A stretch of 63,490 nucleotides of DNA from Phycisphaerales bacterium (GTDB taxonomy: Bacteria; Planctomycetota; Phycisphaerae; UBA1845; Fen-1342): assembly GCA_003162245.1 (NCBI GenBank), contig PMMM01000263.1, positions 9,821 through 73,310 of the forward strand, given 5' to 3'. Both the position numbers and the translations under genes were made by a program. This document shows positions 62,837-63,490 of the stretch, in pieces (positions within the stretch are counted from its first letter, which is position 1; the number at the start of each line of letters is the position of its first letter). The notes beneath the pieces are model-generated. The model ran no database searches, was not told where the DNA came from, and worked only from the letters and a program-made list of their open reading frames with translations.

Positions 62837-63385
62837 CTAACTCGGCGGCGCCGGCTGCTCGCGCTGCAAACGTTGCCGCAGCAGCGCGAGCAACTGATCC
62901 ACGTCGAACGGCTTCTCCAGCACCGCCAGCGCACCGCGGCGCATCGCCTCCGCTTCGACCTCCGGGTTACCGTACGCCGTGATCAGTATGACCGGCAGCC
63001 GCGGGTCGTGGCTGTGCAAACCCGAGAGGATCCGCAGCCCGTCGGCCCCTGCCATGTGAATGTCCGAGATCACCAGGTCCAGGTTCAGCCCTCCCCCGAC
63101 GATCGCGCACATCCCGATGTAGTCGATCACGCCATAGCCGTCCCGCGCTTCCACCACCTCCCACCCGTCCTTTCGCAGGATCGCCGCCAAAAGCCGCCGC
63201 ACGCCCGGATCGTCCTCCGCCAACAAGACCCGCGGCGAACGTGGCTTCTGCGGCGCCACGCCGGCCTCGCCCACCTGTTCCGCGGCGGCCGAAAGCTGCT
63301 TCTGCGCCAGCACGGCGGCCTCGGCCTGTTGCGCCGGATCGCGGGCGTTCCCGCTCCCCGGCTGCTCCGGCTGTTCGGGCATCAT
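62837..63385 (-). CDS. Response regulator, receiver domain only
   Basis: The ~182-aa product has a Gln/Ala-rich N-terminal stretch (~50 residues), then one receiver domain with acidic pair EDD, phospho-acceptor Asp in LVISDIHMAGADGL, Thr in LITAYG and Lys in VLEKPFDVD. There is no output domain, so it acts through protein contacts. The start at ATG 63385 has GGAG at good spacing; the frame is open to 63445. It is the last gene in the window, and its partner kinase is not visible. Confidence 0.9.
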   Translation of the reverse strand: MMPEQPEQPGSGNARDPAQQAEAAVLAQKQLSAAAEQVGEAGVAPQKPRSPRVLLAEDDPGVRRLLAAILRKDGWEVVEARDGYGVIDYIGMCAIVGGGLNLDLVISDIHMAGADGLRILSGLHSHDPRLPVILITAYGNPEVEAEAMRRGALAVLEKPFDVDQLLALLRQRLQREQPAPPS

Positions 63386-63490
63386 GGCCGTCTCCGCACC
63401 TTCGCTGCCCAGGGTCTCGGCACGGCACAAATGGATCATAGCCACGAACCGCGCCGCCGCCCGTCGCCGGGTCGCGAGACGTAGGCGGCG

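Overview
This GC-rich window most likely comes from a Planctomycetota chromosome. The clues are many GTG/TTG starts, secreted enzymes ending in dockerin-like Ca-binding repeats, a PEP-CTERM protein, a prepilin-like protein with the [16 protein letters not shown] segment, a collagen-like lipoprotein, and phylum-typical large lipoproteins. The taxonomic call is inference. No rRNA, CRISPR array, phage or insertion sequence was seen. One tRNA-Ser(GCU) is present.

Layout. 0.2-1.9 kb: two small lipoproteins, one probably leaderless and one collagen-like. 1.9-7.2 kb (-): a tightly overlapping operon of a membrane/helical-repeat protein, UbiX, UbiA and a GT39-like membrane glycosyltransferase. 7.3-8.0 kb: RNase III with an altered active site. 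8.1-12.7 kb: an anaerobic/nitrosative-stress module of sensor kinase, Crp/Fnr regulator, ferredoxin-like protein and hybrid-cluster protein around a perfect FNR-type box. 12.8-16.8 kb (-): alpha-glucan phosphorylase and a phosphohexomutase. 16.9-21.8 kb: lipoprotein, isochorismatase-fold protein lacking its catalytic Cys, tRNA-Ser, and an M16 protease.

22-44 kb is a large glucan-use locus: two GH144-like enzymes, a large (alpha/alpha)6-type lipoprotein, a repeat/dockerin protein, a prepilin-like protein, a PEP-CTERM protein, a GH1 beta-glucosidase, a second dockerin-bearing putative hydrolase, an ABC sugar importer (binding protein plus two permeases, no ATPase here), a GH94 phosphorylase and a LacI regulator. 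Two near-perfect LacI-family operators lie inside it. The GH144 + GH94 + importer + LacI combination resembles known beta-1,2-glucan (sophoro-oligosaccharide) systems. GH94 would yield glucose-1-phosphate, which the phosphohexomutase at 15.5 kb could process.

44.3-46.8 kb: two tandem HExxH secreted proteins. 47.4-54.1 kb: an almost complete histidine operon hisG-C-B-H-F-(A-I-E)-D. It is preceded by a 19-residue leader peptide with five consecutive His codons and a terminator/antiterminator pair, and one gene fuses HisA, HisI and HisE, i.e. pathway steps 2-4. 54.1-63.4 kb (-): AsmA-like protein, clan GH-A-like secreted enzyme with discoidin and dockerin, HD-GYP/PilZ protein, lipoprotein metallophosphoesterase and a response regulator.

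The two strongest items for follow-up are the his attenuator with the HisA-I-E fusion, and the LacI-controlled glucan locus.
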